From JAEUIV01 sp033763795 (GTDB lineage Bacteria; Planctomycetota; Phycisphaerae; Phycisphaerales; UBA1924): DNA of 64,000 bases. Positions 36,891 to 45,477 of this stretch are shown here, one piece after another. Position 1 is the first letter of the stretch, and each line of letters begins with the position of its first letter. Location: positions 56,527-120,526 of the forward strand of contig JANRJV010000032.1 of assembly GCA_033763795.1 (NCBI GenBank), read 5' to 3'. The notes beneath the pieces are model-generated. The model was not told the origin of the DNA and ran no database searches. It saw only the letters and a list, made by a program, of their open reading frames with translations. Position numbers and translations under genes: made by a program.

Positions 36891-38273
36891 TCAGAACAGA
36901 AGCTGCCACTGCAGCCGCAGCGACACCTCGGTCTCATCGTCATCGCCGAGCGTCCCCGACGCAGGTCGGCCGCCCACCAGGGGATTCAGCCGGTCCAGCT
37001 GCACCAGCACATCCGCCGTGAACTTCGACGCGTGCCCGTACATGTAGTAGTTCACCCCCGCCGTCACCGCGTCGAACACCCCGCCCGGGTTCGACCCGGG
37101 CCGCGAACCCTCCGCCAGCGTCGCCTCGTACCGCGCGAAAACCTCCCAGTCCGTCCCGGGCAGCACATACCCCCCCTGCACCACGAACCCGTAATCATCC
37201 GTCGCCAGGTCCCCCCCCGCCGCCACGCCCCCGAGCGACGCCGTCAGATCCTCATAGTCCGCGTGCGACCCGACCACCGCCGCGAACCCGTTCCATCCGT
37301 CGCCCTCCAGCGACAGGTCCGCCGTCCACGTCACCGCGCGATAGTCGCCCGCCGCAAACTCCGACGAGCCCGCCCCGCCCCCCTCGAAGTTCACCGCCGC
37401 GCCCGCCATCGCCGTGAGCCCCGCCCCCGCCGGACTCGTGAAGTCGCGCAGCGCCCCCCACTCCCCCCCGAGCAGCCACTCCGCCCGCCCCGTCACCCCG
37501 TAGTCGCTCTCCCCCGCACCCGCCGCCCGCGTCAGCAGCCCCTGCGACGTCGTCACCTTCTCCGCCCCCGGCTCGGTGCTCTGCGACCTTGACCCGTCGT
37601 GGAACGACGCCGTCAGCTTCACCGGCCCGAGCGTCCGATCGAGCTGCACGCCCTGCACGTACCCGCCGTTGAACGCTTCGTTCACGAGCGTCCGCTCCGC
37701 CGCCAGCTGCAGCGACGAGCTCACCAGCCACTCCCTCAGCAACGGCTGCTTGAACTGCCCCGCCAGCACACGCAGCCCGCTCTCCCACCGGTACGCCATC
37801 CACGCGTATTCAAGGTTCGCCTCGCCCGTCACGCGCCCGAACGCCCCCGCCACCTGGTACGTCAGCCGCTTCGAGCGCACGTGACCATCCAGAAACAGCT
37901 TCGTCCGCCGCGTCTCGAACCCGCTCTCGAACGAGTCCTCCGACGTCCCGTCGCCGTCGCCATCGTCATCGTTCCGCAGCGACGCCGCGTACCGCAGCTG
38001 CACCTGCCCGCGCACCCGCAGCTCGAACGCCTCATCCACCGACCGCAGGAAAAAACCCCCGCTGTCGTGCCCCGCCGCCGCCCCCGCCGTGCTCGCGGCG
38101 CTCGCCGCGCTCGCCGCGCTGGATGCGCCCGCCGCGCTCGATGCGCTCAACGCGCCCGCCGCGCCGGATGCGCCCGCCGCGTCCCCGGCCTTGTCTCTCT
38201 CCTGCGCGCCGCACACCGCCGCCGCGCCCAGCACGCACGCCGCCGCCGACATCATGCGCCCGCTTCCTTTCAT
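36891..38273 (-). CDS. OprP-like outer-membrane porin (copy 1)
   Basis: 460 aa. A signal peptide is followed by a low-complexity Ala/Ser/Gly segment (residues ~30-70). The barrel domain resembles phosphate-selective porin O/P: FETRRTKLFLDGHV, YAWMAYRWESGLRVLAGQFKQPLLRE and NYYMYGHASKFTADVLVQLDRL. It ends in LQWQLLF, with the C-terminal aromatic residue used for BAM-mediated insertion. The acidic loop DDDGDGDG lies in an early strand connection. The adjacent downstream-on-map gene (38476-39894) is a paralogue with the same start and end motifs. Confidence 0.85.
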   Translation of the reverse strand: MKGSGRMMSAAACVLGAAAVCGAQERDKAGDAAGASGAAGALSASSAAGASSAASAASAASTAGAAAGHDSGGFFLRSVDEAFELRVRGQVQLRYAASLRNDDDGDGDGTSEDSFESGFETRRTKLFLDGHVRSKRLTYQVAGAFGRVTGEANLEYAWMAYRWESGLRVLAGQFKQPLLREWLVSSSLQLAAERTLVNEAFNGGYVQGVQLDRTLGPVKLTASFHDGSRSQSTEPGAEKVTTSQGLLTRAAGAGESDYGVTGRAEWLLGGEWGALRDFTSPAGAGLTAMAGAAVNFEGGGAGSSEFAAGDYRAVTWTADLSLEGDGWNGFAAVVGSHADYEDLTASLGGVAAGGDLATDDYGFVVQGGYVLPGTDWEVFARYEATLAEGSRPGSNPGGVFDAVTAGVNYYMYGHASKFTADVLVQLDRLNPLVGGRPASGTLGDDDETEVSLRLQWQLLF

Positions 38274-38406
38274 GCACGCCCCTTACGATCCCGCCCCCCG
38301 GCGTCCCCCCCGCCCCCCGGCGTCCCCCCGCTCCGCCCGCGCACCATAACACTCCACCCGCCGGCGCCGCATCCCCCACTCCCCGCTCTCCCCTCCCACG
38401 CCCGCA

Positions 38407-38442
38407 AAAGAAAAACCGGTCGGCCCGTGAGGACCGACCGGT
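38407..38442 (-). terminator. Rho-independent terminator of the second porin gene
   Basis: On the minus strand ACCGGTCGGTCC pairs with GGGCCGACCGGT (one internal G-U) around a 4-base loop, then TTTTTCTTTT. It lies 33 bases past the stop at 38476 and separates the two porin transcripts. Confidence 0.9.
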
Positions 38443-38475
38443 CGAGTGTCAAGCAAACCGTCGTTCAGCGTCGGC

Positions 38476-39894
38476 TCAGAAGAGCAGCTGCCACTGCAGG
38501 CGGACGGTGATCTCGTTCTCGTCGTCATCCGTCAGGTAGCCGATGCCGGTGTTGCGGTTGCCGGCAAGAGCGTTCGACGAAACGTCGTCGAGGAACCAGA
38601 GCACGTCGGCCGTGAACTTCGAAGCGTGGCCGTACATGTAGTAGTTCACGCCGAAGGTCAGGGTCTGGAAGGTCTCGCTGTCCTCGTCCAGTTCGCGCTC
38701 ATCTTCGTCGGCGAAGATAACGTCGTAACGGATGAAGGGCTCCCAGTCGGTGTTGGGGATGAAGATGCCGGCGTGAGCGATGACGCCGTAGTCGGAGTAG
38801 TTGATGTCGCCCGCTTCGGTCACGTTGTCGACGTCGTCGTCGGCGATGCCGTCGAGGTCCGCGTCGTTGAAGTCGGAGTACCCGCCGACGCCGGCGAGGT
38901 AGAAGTTCCAGCCATCACCCTCGAGGTTGATGTCGGCGGTCCAGCTGCCGTAGCGGTACTCGCCGCCCGTGGGGAAGAACTCGCTCGACGGGGGATCGCC
39001 GCCCTCGATGTGGCCGGCGATGCCCAGCATCGCGCCGAAGTCGGAGCCGGGCATCGAGGTGAAGTCCTGGAAGGCCTCCCAGCCGCCAGCCAGCTTGATC
39101 TCGACGCGGCCCGTGCCCGCCCAGTCAGACTCGCCGCCCGACAGGTAGCCGGTGGAGGTCAGGCCGCGGGGAGCGGCGATGTCCGAGTTCGCGGCCTTGG
39201 CGCCGTCGGAGAACGCCAGCATCGCGCGGAAGTCCTCGGCCGACCAGCCGAACTGCACGCCCTGCGAACGGCCGGTCGTGAAGACCGTGTTCGTCAGCGA
39301 CCAGTCCGCGGCCAGCTGGTACGCCTCGGAAACCAGCTCCTCACGCATGAAGGGCAGCTTGAACTGGCCCCACAGGATCGAGAAGCCGTTGTCCCAGCGG
39401 TAGCCCGCGTAGGCGTCTTCCAGCTCGAAGTCGCCGTCCTGCGTCTGGCCCTCGCCCTCGTTGCTGTAGAACGTGCCGTTCAGCTTGTAGAACATGTTGG
39501 GGTCGAAGACGTGACCCTCGAAGAAGATCTTCGTCCGGCGGGTCTGGAACCCCGACTCGAAGTCGTCCTCGTTGCTGTTGTCGTCGTCTTCGAAGATGTC
39601 GTCGTCGTCGTTCTCATCGTCGCGGAAGTTCAGGTAGTAACGGAACTGGATCTGGCCGGAGATGTCCAGCCGGAAGTTGCCGTCACCGGACGCGAGGAAG
39701 AAATGCTGGCCGTCGTGACCCGCGGTGCCGCCGCTCTGAAGGAGCGAGGACCGGGTCTCGGCATCGGCCATCATCTCGGACACGAGGGCGCGGACCTCGT
39801 CCGCGTTGCTCCAGGCCTGGCCTTCCGCCAGGGCCGGCCCGCCGATGACGCCAACGGCGCCGGCGAGCAGGCAAAGACGAGTGGTCTGACGCAT
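38476..39894 (-). CDS. OprP-like outer-membrane porin (copy 2), likely highly expressed
   Basis: 472 aa. It has a signal peptide (MRQTTRLCLLAGAVGVIGGPALA), a short helical lead (VSEMMADAETRSSLLQ), then the porin barrel: FRLDISGQIQFRYYLNF, FQTRRTKIFFEGHV, YRWDNGFSILWGQFKLPFMREE, NYYMYGHASKFTADVLWFLDD and a terminal LQWQLLF. A loop of mostly Asp and Glu (15 acidic residues in about 20) sits at residues ~85-108. AAGGAGAG upstream gives a strong start. Codon use is less skewed to C/G endings than in neighbours, as for strongly expressed genes. The own terminator and a ~490-base upstream region indicate independent regulation. Confidence 0.9.
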   Translation of the reverse strand: MRQTTRLCLLAGAVGVIGGPALAEGQAWSNADEVRALVSEMMADAETRSSLLQSGGTAGHDGQHFFLASGDGNFRLDISGQIQFRYYLNFRDDENDDDDIFEDDDNSNEDDFESGFQTRRTKIFFEGHVFDPNMFYKLNGTFYSNEGEGQTQDGDFELEDAYAGYRWDNGFSILWGQFKLPFMREELVSEAYQLAADWSLTNTVFTTGRSQGVQFGWSAEDFRAMLAFSDGAKAANSDIAAPRGLTSTGYLSGGESDWAGTGRVEIKLAGGWEAFQDFTSMPGSDFGAMLGIAGHIEGGDPPSSEFFPTGGEYRYGSWTADINLEGDGWNFYLAGVGGYSDFNDADLDGIADDDVDNVTEAGDINYSDYGVIAHAGIFIPNTDWEPFIRYDVIFADEDERELDEDSETFQTLTFGVNYYMYGHASKFTADVLWFLDDVSSNALAGNRNTGIGYLTDDDENEITVRLQWQLLF

Positions 39895-40029
39895 GCTGAG
39901 GCTCTCCTTGTTTGTGCGCTGCTTAGACAACGCATTTGATCCACTGGAACCGGACGACCTCGTCCGGCCGGGCGGCTCCTCGCCGCCGCTTGGTCTCGTT
40001 CCTGTGCCTCAACTCCGGAGGCGCGATCG

Positions 40030-40044
40030 CCCCGGTCACCGGGG
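40030..40044. promoter_or_regulatory. 15-bp perfect palindrome
   Basis: CCCCGGT-C-ACCGGGG, perfect about a central C, located about 135 bases upstream of the porin copy 2 start. It could be a transcription-factor site or a 5' UTR hairpin. Confidence 0.4.
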
Positions 40045-40056
40045 CAAGTGAGTGAT

Positions 40057-40082
40057 GACTATCCTACAGCACACGGATAGTC
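40057..40082. promoter_or_regulatory. Inverted repeat overlapping a possible -35 element
   Basis: GACTATCC and GGATAGTC are perfect 8-bp arms around the 10-base spacer TACAGCACAC, about 165 bases upstream of the porin start. On the minus strand the right arm runs into TTGACT (40084-40079), a good match to a -35 hexamer; the -10 partner is weak. The arrangement suits an operator for a dimeric regulator. Confidence 0.45.
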
Positions 40083-40110
40083 AACGCAAACCTTCCCTCC
40101 GCTCTTCGAC

Positions 40111-40123
40111 CGAACGACGTTCG
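40111..40123. promoter_or_regulatory. 13-bp palindrome
   Basis: CGAACG-A-CGTTCG, a perfect palindrome, lies further upstream in the same porin regulatory region. It could be a second regulator site. Confidence 0.35.
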
Positions 40124-40325
40124 GCGATTGAGATTTGAGCCTGACTTTTCTGAACATCCTCAAGTCCGCCGCCTCGAACACTTCACCATCACGCACCCGC
40201 CCTTCCACGCGGCGGGATCGATAAATCCCTGAAAAAGCTCAACTTACATCAGCAGCCCCGCCCCGGGACTCCCCGGAACCCAGTCCGTACAGAATCCGTC
40301 CACCCCCGCATCACGGCTCCCCCGC

Positions 40326-40349
40326 ACGCCCCCGCCGGATCGGGGGCGT
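40326..40349 (-). terminator. Possible stem-loop after transketolase
   Basis: ACGCCCCC and GGGGGCGT form an 8-bp GC stem with an 8-base loop about 40 bases past the transketolase stop. There is no U-tract on the minus strand, so it is a weak terminator candidate. Confidence 0.3.
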
Positions 40350-40389
40350 CAGCCGAAGATTTCCGGACCCGCATCCATCCACCGGCCGC

Positions 40390-42363
40390 TCACACCGCGA
40401 CCTGCAGCAGCTTCAGCGCCCGCGAAACGATGTCCGTGTGCGTCAGCCCGCACAGCTTCAGCACGTCGTCGGGCGTCTTGGCGGACTTGGGGATCCGCGT
40501 GATGAACATCTGGTCCAGCGTGAACGCGTCCCCCGCGTTCGTCAGCGCGTCGGCCACCGCCGACCCGATGCCCCCCGCGTAGTTGTCCTCGACCGTCAGC
40601 ACGTACCCGTTGTTCTTGGCCGCAAGGTCCAGCAGCGCCTCGTTGTCAAAAGGCAGCGAGTACAGGTCGACCAGCGTCGCCGACACCCCCGCCTTGTCCA
40701 GGCCGTCGAGCGCCCGGTTGGCCTCATGAACCATGTACCCCGACGCGCAGATCAGGACGTCCCGCCCCTCGTTCAGCACCTCGAACCCGCCCAGGTTGAA
40801 CACCGTGTCGTCGTTGTAGATGAACTCCGTGTCGGGCCGCAGCGTCCGCATGTAGCACGCGCCCTCGTACTCGGCCATCACGCCCGTCAGCGCGTACGCC
40901 GCGAACGCGTCCGCGGGCTGCAGCACGTAGCACGCCGGGTTGCCCTGGTGGTTCCGCACCTGCGTCCACGCCCGGAACCACGCCACGTCCGGCAGCGACA
41001 TCTGCGAAGGTCCGTCCGCCGCCAGCGATGCACCCGCGTGGCTCCCCACGATCTTCAGGTTCGCCCCGGAGTTGATCGCCATCTCGATCTGGTCGTACGC
41101 CCGCGTCACGAACTTCGCGAACGTCGTACAGAACGGGATCTTCCCCCCCGCCGACAGCCCCGCCGCCACGCTGATCATGTTCTGCTCGGCGATCTTGCAC
41201 TCGAAGAACCGCTCACGCAGCTTGGGGTCCCGCGCGAAGTACTCCGCGAACGTCGAGTTCGACACGTCCGCGTCCAGCGCCACCACCCGCTCGTTGGCGT
41301 ACCCGAGCGCCTGCAGCGCCAGGCCGTACGCACGCCGCGTCGCCATCCGCCCCGTGTGCAGCGAGCTCTCCATGTCCCGGGACTTCATGAACTGGCTGAA
41401 GCTCGGAACGTCCCCCACGCGCCCCGCGGGAGCCTCGGCCTGCGAGGGCGGCTGGATCGTGAACGCGTCCGAGCTCTGCAGCGAGCTGGCAAGCTCCGCA
41501 CGCCGCTCCGCAAGCTCGTTCTGCGCACGGACCAGGTACTCGCCCGCCGCGGGCTTGCCGTGCCAGTTGCCGCCCTGCATCGTGGGCGAGCCCCACCCCT
41601 TGACCGTCCTGGCGATCACCGCCATCGGTGCCGCACCGCTCTTCGCCTGCAGCTCCACGAACTTGTCCAGCGCCGCCTTGATCTGCGTCGGGTTGTGACC
41701 GTCGATCACCGTCACAGCGAACCCGTACGCCTCGACCTTCGCCTTCAGCGTCTCCGCCGACTGCTGCCCCGACACACGCTCCACCTGCCCGTACCCGTTG
41801 CAGTTGAAGATCGGCAGCACGCTCAGCAGCTTGTGGTCCACGATGTAGTCGAGCGCCTCGGCGATCTGCCCCTCGCGCGACTCACCGTCCCCGATGATGC
41901 AATAGATCCGCCGGTCGATCCCGTCCAGCCGCGCCGCCTCCGCAAGACCCGCCGCCACCGACAGCCCCTGCCCCAGCGACCCCGTCGCCGCGTCGAACAG
42001 CGGGAAACCCTCCATGGGGTTGGGGTGACCGTCGATCTCGGAGTCCAGCTCCCGCAGCTTCATCGCGTCCTGCACCGTCATCGCACGGCGGTTCGCCGGA
42101 TCACGACCGATCATCACGCCCAGCTTCGCGCACGCCGCGTACACGATCGGAACCGCGTGGCCCTCAGACAGCACCAGCCGGTCCGACGTGGGATACCCCG
42201 GATGCTCCGGAGACCACCGCATCGTGTGGAACATCAGCACCGTGATCAGATGACCCAGCGACATGCACGTGCTGGGGTGACCGCTCCCCGCCGCCGCGGT
42301 CATCTCGAGAGAGAGCTTGTCGAGTTCGATCGCCTGGGCGTGGACGGCTGCTTCAAAGGACAT
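40390..42363 (-). CDS. tkt: Transketolase
   Basis: 657 aa, thiamine-diphosphate enzyme of the pentose phosphate pathway. The N-terminal domain shows GSGHPSTCMSLGHL, the ThDP motif GDGESREGQIAEALDYIVDH...NCNGYGQ, and TGSLGQGLSVAAG. The Pyr domain shows ECKIAEQNMISVAAGLSAGGKIPF with the catalytic Glu, and HAGASLAADGPSQMSLPD. The C-terminal domain is complete. GAGAGGAG just upstream of ATG 42363 decides the start; a longer upstream frame lacks family similarity. Gene is divergent from dnaN. Confidence 0.95.
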   Translation of the reverse strand: MSFEAAVHAQAIELDKLSLEMTAAAGSGHPSTCMSLGHLITVLMFHTMRWSPEHPGYPTSDRLVLSEGHAVPIVYAACAKLGVMIGRDPANRRAMTVQDAMKLRELDSEIDGHPNPMEGFPLFDAATGSLGQGLSVAAGLAEAARLDGIDRRIYCIIGDGESREGQIAEALDYIVDHKLLSVLPIFNCNGYGQVERVSGQQSAETLKAKVEAYGFAVTVIDGHNPTQIKAALDKFVELQAKSGAAPMAVIARTVKGWGSPTMQGGNWHGKPAAGEYLVRAQNELAERRAELASSLQSSDAFTIQPPSQAEAPAGRVGDVPSFSQFMKSRDMESSLHTGRMATRRAYGLALQALGYANERVVALDADVSNSTFAEYFARDPKLRERFFECKIAEQNMISVAAGLSAGGKIPFCTTFAKFVTRAYDQIEMAINSGANLKIVGSHAGASLAADGPSQMSLPDVAWFRAWTQVRNHQGNPACYVLQPADAFAAYALTGVMAEYEGACYMRTLRPDTEFIYNDDTVFNLGGFEVLNEGRDVLICASGYMVHEANRALDGLDKAGVSATLVDLYSLPFDNEALLDLAAKNNGYVLTVEDNYAGGIGSAVADALTNAGDAFTLDQMFITRIPKSAKTPDDVLKLCGLTHTDIVSRALKLLQVAV

Positions 42364-42463
42364 GCCAACTCCTCTCGTGAGATCGCGACGCCCGGGGGCG
42401 CGCCACGGGAAATCCTGACAAAGACCACACACCCCCGCGCACCGACATCAACCGGTCGGCCTC

Positions 42464-42492
42464 AGTATGGATGAACACAACGGAAACCACAA
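42464..42492 (-). promoter_or_regulatory. Candidate promoter of tkt
   Basis: On the minus strand TTGTGG is separated by 17 bases from CATACT, about 100 bases upstream of the transketolase start, within the 286-base tkt-dnaN divergent region. The hexamers match the housekeeping consensus only moderately. Confidence 0.3.
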
Positions 42493-42649
42493 CCCCCTCA
42501 GATGCCGCCTCCGACCAATCCTCCATCATTTTTCTGGACGCTACACTGCCGCGCCGGCATGAAGGCCCGACCCGTCCGAACCCGCGGAACCCCCCGGGAG
42601 CCTCATCCGCCGGATCGCCCCGCGGGCCCACTCCAGAAAGAGCCGCTCG

Positions 42650-43822
42650 ATGAAGGTCATCTGTGATCGTGCAGCCCTGCAGAACGCCCTGAACCTCGTC
42701 GCCGCCGTCGCGCCCGCCCGCTCACCCAAGCCAGAGCTTTCGTGCCTCAAGCTCTCGGCCCGAAAGGCCGGCGCCAAGGGCGCCGCGGGCGGAGGCGTCC
42801 TCAGCTTCGCCGCCACAGACGCCGAAGTCTCGCTCAGGCTCTCACGCACGCAGGTCGAGGTCCACGAGCCCGGCGACGTCCTCATCCCCGCCGACCGAAT
42901 CAAGGGCGTCGTACAGGCCGAAGACGCCGAGCCCACCCTCACCCTCGAAACCGAGGGCGACAGCCTCCAGATCAGGGGCCGCGACGCCAAGTTCCGCATC
43001 TTCGGCCAGCCCGTCCAGAACCTCCCCCCCATCCCCGAGTTCCCCGACGCCGACTCCGCCGCCGAAGTCTTCGCCATCAACGCCGGAACACTCCAGCGAC
43101 TCATCACACGCACCATCTTCAGCGTCGCACGCGACAACTCCCGCTACGCCATCAACGGCGTCCTCATGAAGCGCGACAAAAAGAAGGTCGAGATGGTCGC
43201 CACCGACGGCCGCCGCCTCGCCCTCGCCCGCGGCACCCTCGACAACGCCGCCGACAAGGGCGCCCAGTGCATCATCCCCACCAAGGCCCTCTCCCTCGTC
43301 TCCCGACTCATCACCGACGAGGAATCGACCGTCCGCATCGCCATCACCGCCAACCAGGTCCTCTTCGCCTTCGACGCCGACGACCCCGACACCGCCCTGG
43401 GCAACGTCCTCGCCAGCAACCTCGTCGAAGGAACCTTCCCCCCATACGAGGACGTCATCCCCAAGGACCAGGACAAACGCGCCAAGTTCGACGTCGGCGT
43501 CCTCAGCAGCGCCGTCCGCCGCGCCGCCCTCCTCACCACCGAGGACAGCCGCGGCATCCGCATGCAGTTCGCCGCAGGCGACAAGACCGTCAAGCTCACC
43601 AGCCGCACCCCCGAGATGGGCGAGGCCGAGATCGACATCCCCTTCGAGGAATACGAGGGCGGCGACATCGAGATCGGCTTCAACCCCGCCTTCCTCAGCG
43701 ACGCCCTGAAGATCGTCCCCGATCAGGCCGTCCTCCTCGAGCTCAAGGCCCCCAACAAGCCCGGGCTCATCCGCAGCGGCAGCGACTTCATGTACGTCGT
43801 CATGCCCGTCAACCTGCACTGA
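42650..43822 (+). CDS. dnaN: DNA polymerase III beta sliding clamp
   Basis: 390 aa, the three-domain processivity clamp. It starts MKVICDRAALQNALNLVAAV, shows the typical RYAINGVLM and VATDGRRLALA blocks (domain 2) and FPPYEDVIP (domain 2-3), and ends in YVVMPVNLH, close to the usual MPMRL-type end. dnaA, recF and gyrB are not adjacent, so the classic dnaA-dnaN cluster is broken here, as in other planctomycetes. It has its own upstream region shared with tkt. Confidence 0.96.
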   Translation: MKVICDRAALQNALNLVAAVAPARSPKPELSCLKLSARKAGAKGAAGGGVLSFAATDAEVSLRLSRTQVEVHEPGDVLIPADRIKGVVQAEDAEPTLTLETEGDSLQIRGRDAKFRIFGQPVQNLPPIPEFPDADSAAEVFAINAGTLQRLITRTIFSVARDNSRYAINGVLMKRDKKKVEMVATDGRRLALARGTLDNAADKGAQCIIPTKALSLVSRLITDEESTVRIAITANQVLFAFDADDPDTALGNVLASNLVEGTFPPYEDVIPKDQDKRAKFDVGVLSSAVRRAALLTTEDSRGIRMQFAAGDKTVKLTSRTPEMGEAEIDIPFEEYEGGDIEIGFNPAFLSDALKIVPDQAVLLELKAPNKPGLIRSGSDFMYVVMPVNLH

Positions 43823-43910
43823 CTCCCCGGACAAGGCTGCTCGCCGCTCCCCCAACACCGGTTGCTCGCCGCACAGGCGATCCCCCGCGCCCGCCTTTGC
43901 AGCGCCCGCG

Positions 43911-45452
43911 GTGCGCCCGCGACCCGCGACCGCCGATGCTCTCGGGCGCACGCGCGGCCCGGCCCGCGCCGCCCACACCGGAGAACCCTCGATCACTCCC
44001 CCGCGCATCATCCCCCGCACCGCGAGGCTCATCGCCGCGCTCTGCCTGATCGATCTGCTCCTCCAGTTCGCGGGCCCCGGCTCCATCGCCCACGTTGCAC
44101 ACACCGTCATGACCGTCGTCATCATCATCGCCGCGCTCGCCGCCGCGCGATACGTCGAACGACACTGCGCCGCCCCGCTCTTCGCCCTCCAGGAGCGGCT
44201 CCGCGCCATGCAGAGCGGCAAGACCGACGTCATCACCAGGCTCCAGGGCTCCACCCCGATCGAGGACGCCGTCAACCGCATCTTCGAACGCGTCCACGAG
44301 CTCGCCCGCTCCGCGACCGACCTCGGCAGCCTCGCCTCGGCCAACTCCATGAGCGTGACCTACGGCCTGCAGCAGATCGACGCCATCGTCGAGGCCCAGA
44401 GCAACCAGGCCGGCGAAGTCGCACGCCGCGTCGAAGAGCTCCTCCGAAGCTCCGAGCGCTCCCGCGAGGCCGCCGAACAGTCGCGCGAGGCCTCCTCCGC
44501 CGCCGACACCGCCGCACGAGAGGGCGCCGCCGCCGTCGAGTCCATGGCCCGCGTCGTCGAGTCGGTCGCCGCCGCCGTCGAGCGCGCCAACGACCAGGCC
44601 CAGTGCATGTCCCGCCACGGCGACACCATCCGCCGCCTCGTCGAGATCATCGGCGACGTCGCCCAGCAGACCAACCTCCTCGCACTCAACGCCGCCATCG
44701 AGGCCGCACGCGCCGGCGACGCCGGACGCGGCTTCGCCGTCGTCGCCGACGAGGTCCGCAAGCTCGCCCAGCGCACCGATCAGGCCGCCGGCGAGATCGC
44801 CCGCACGCTCAGCGACGTCCAGAAAGCCGCCGAGGAAACCGCACGCGCCATGACCGACTGCCGAACCGAAGCCGCATCGGGCAGGGGCGGCGCCGACCAG
44901 ACCCGCGCCGCCTTCAACGTCATCCTCGACTCCACGCGACGATCCGACGAACGCATCGGCCAGATCGCACAGGACGCCCAGCAGCAGCGCGCCCGCGTCG
45001 AGGAGATCAGCGCCGCCGTAGGCACCGTGAACGCCCAGGTCGCCAACGCCCGGGAGCAGCTCCAGTACCTCCACGCCGGCTCCGCCGAGATCGTCGAGAA
45101 CATCGCACGCCTCTCCACCATCATCAACGCCTTCCAGACCGACCGCCGGGCTTCCGAGCGCCGCGTCGTGCCCGGGCTCTGCTGGGACCAGGGACCCGTC
45201 CTCGATCTCTCCCCGACCGGCGCCAGGCTCCACGTCGCCCGCCGCACTCCCCCCGCCGTCGGCCAGCCCCTGAGCCTCACGCTCCGCCGCCCCGGAGACC
45301 CGAACCTGCCCATCCGCGCCCGCGTCGTCTCCGCCTCGGCGGACGCCCGACCCGCCTACGTGGGCGTCCAGTTCGAGCCAACCCCCGCCGCCGCGGCCCA
45401 GATCCAGCAGTGGCTCGATCTCTCCGCCCCCTCCGTCCTGGCCGCCGCCTGA
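43911..45452 (+). CDS. Methyl-accepting chemotaxis protein with C-terminal PilZ domain
   Basis: 513 aa from a GTG start (no ATG is available before the first helix). Two closely spaced membrane helices (LIAALCLIDLLLQF and VMTVVIIIAALAAARYV) leave almost no periplasmic sensor. A HAMP-like linker and a long signalling coiled coil follow, with the conserved hairpin tip QQTNLLALNAAIEAARAG near residue 257. The C-terminal domain from ~410 is PilZ: R413-ASE-R417 is RxxxR and DLSPTG (432-437) is DxSxxG, the two cyclic-di-GMP-binding motifs. No che genes are nearby. Confidence 0.88.
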   Translation: MRPRPATADALGRTRGPARAAHTGEPSITPPRIIPRTARLIAALCLIDLLLQFAGPGSIAHVAHTVMTVVIIIAALAAARYVERHCAAPLFALQERLRAMQSGKTDVITRLQGSTPIEDAVNRIFERVHELARSATDLGSLASANSMSVTYGLQQIDAIVEAQSNQAGEVARRVEELLRSSERSREAAEQSREASSAADTAAREGAAAVESMARVVESVAAAVERANDQAQCMSRHGDTIRRLVEIIGDVAQQTNLLALNAAIEAARAGDAGRGFAVVADEVRKLAQRTDQAAGEIARTLSDVQKAAEETARAMTDCRTEAASGRGGADQTRAAFNVILDSTRRSDERIGQIAQDAQQQRARVEEISAAVGTVNAQVANAREQLQYLHAGSAEIVENIARLSTIINAFQTDRRASERRVVPGLCWDQGPVLDLSPTGARLHVARRTPPAVGQPLSLTLRRPGDPNLPIRARVVSASADARPAYVGVQFEPTPAAAAQIQQWLDLSAPSVLAAA

Positions 45453-45477
45453 TCGGTTCGACCCCGCCGCCCGCCGC

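Larger units (their letters stand above)
39895..40389 (-). other. Regulatory intergenic region upstream of porin copy 2
   Basis: About 495 bases without a gene, between the porin start and the transketolase stop. It holds three palindromic elements (40030-40044, 40057-40082 and 40111-40123), an AT-richer stretch at 40085-40260, and near 40326-40349 a stem-loop that may end the transketolase transcript. It probably carries the porin promoter and operators. Confidence 0.5.

Noticed and set aside
42364..42649. Possible chromosomal origin beside dnaN
   Set aside because: The intergenic stretch shows no TTATCCACA-type boxes or AT-rich block by eye, dnaA is absent, and + strand composition is still C-rich on both sides of it, so the skew does not turn here.
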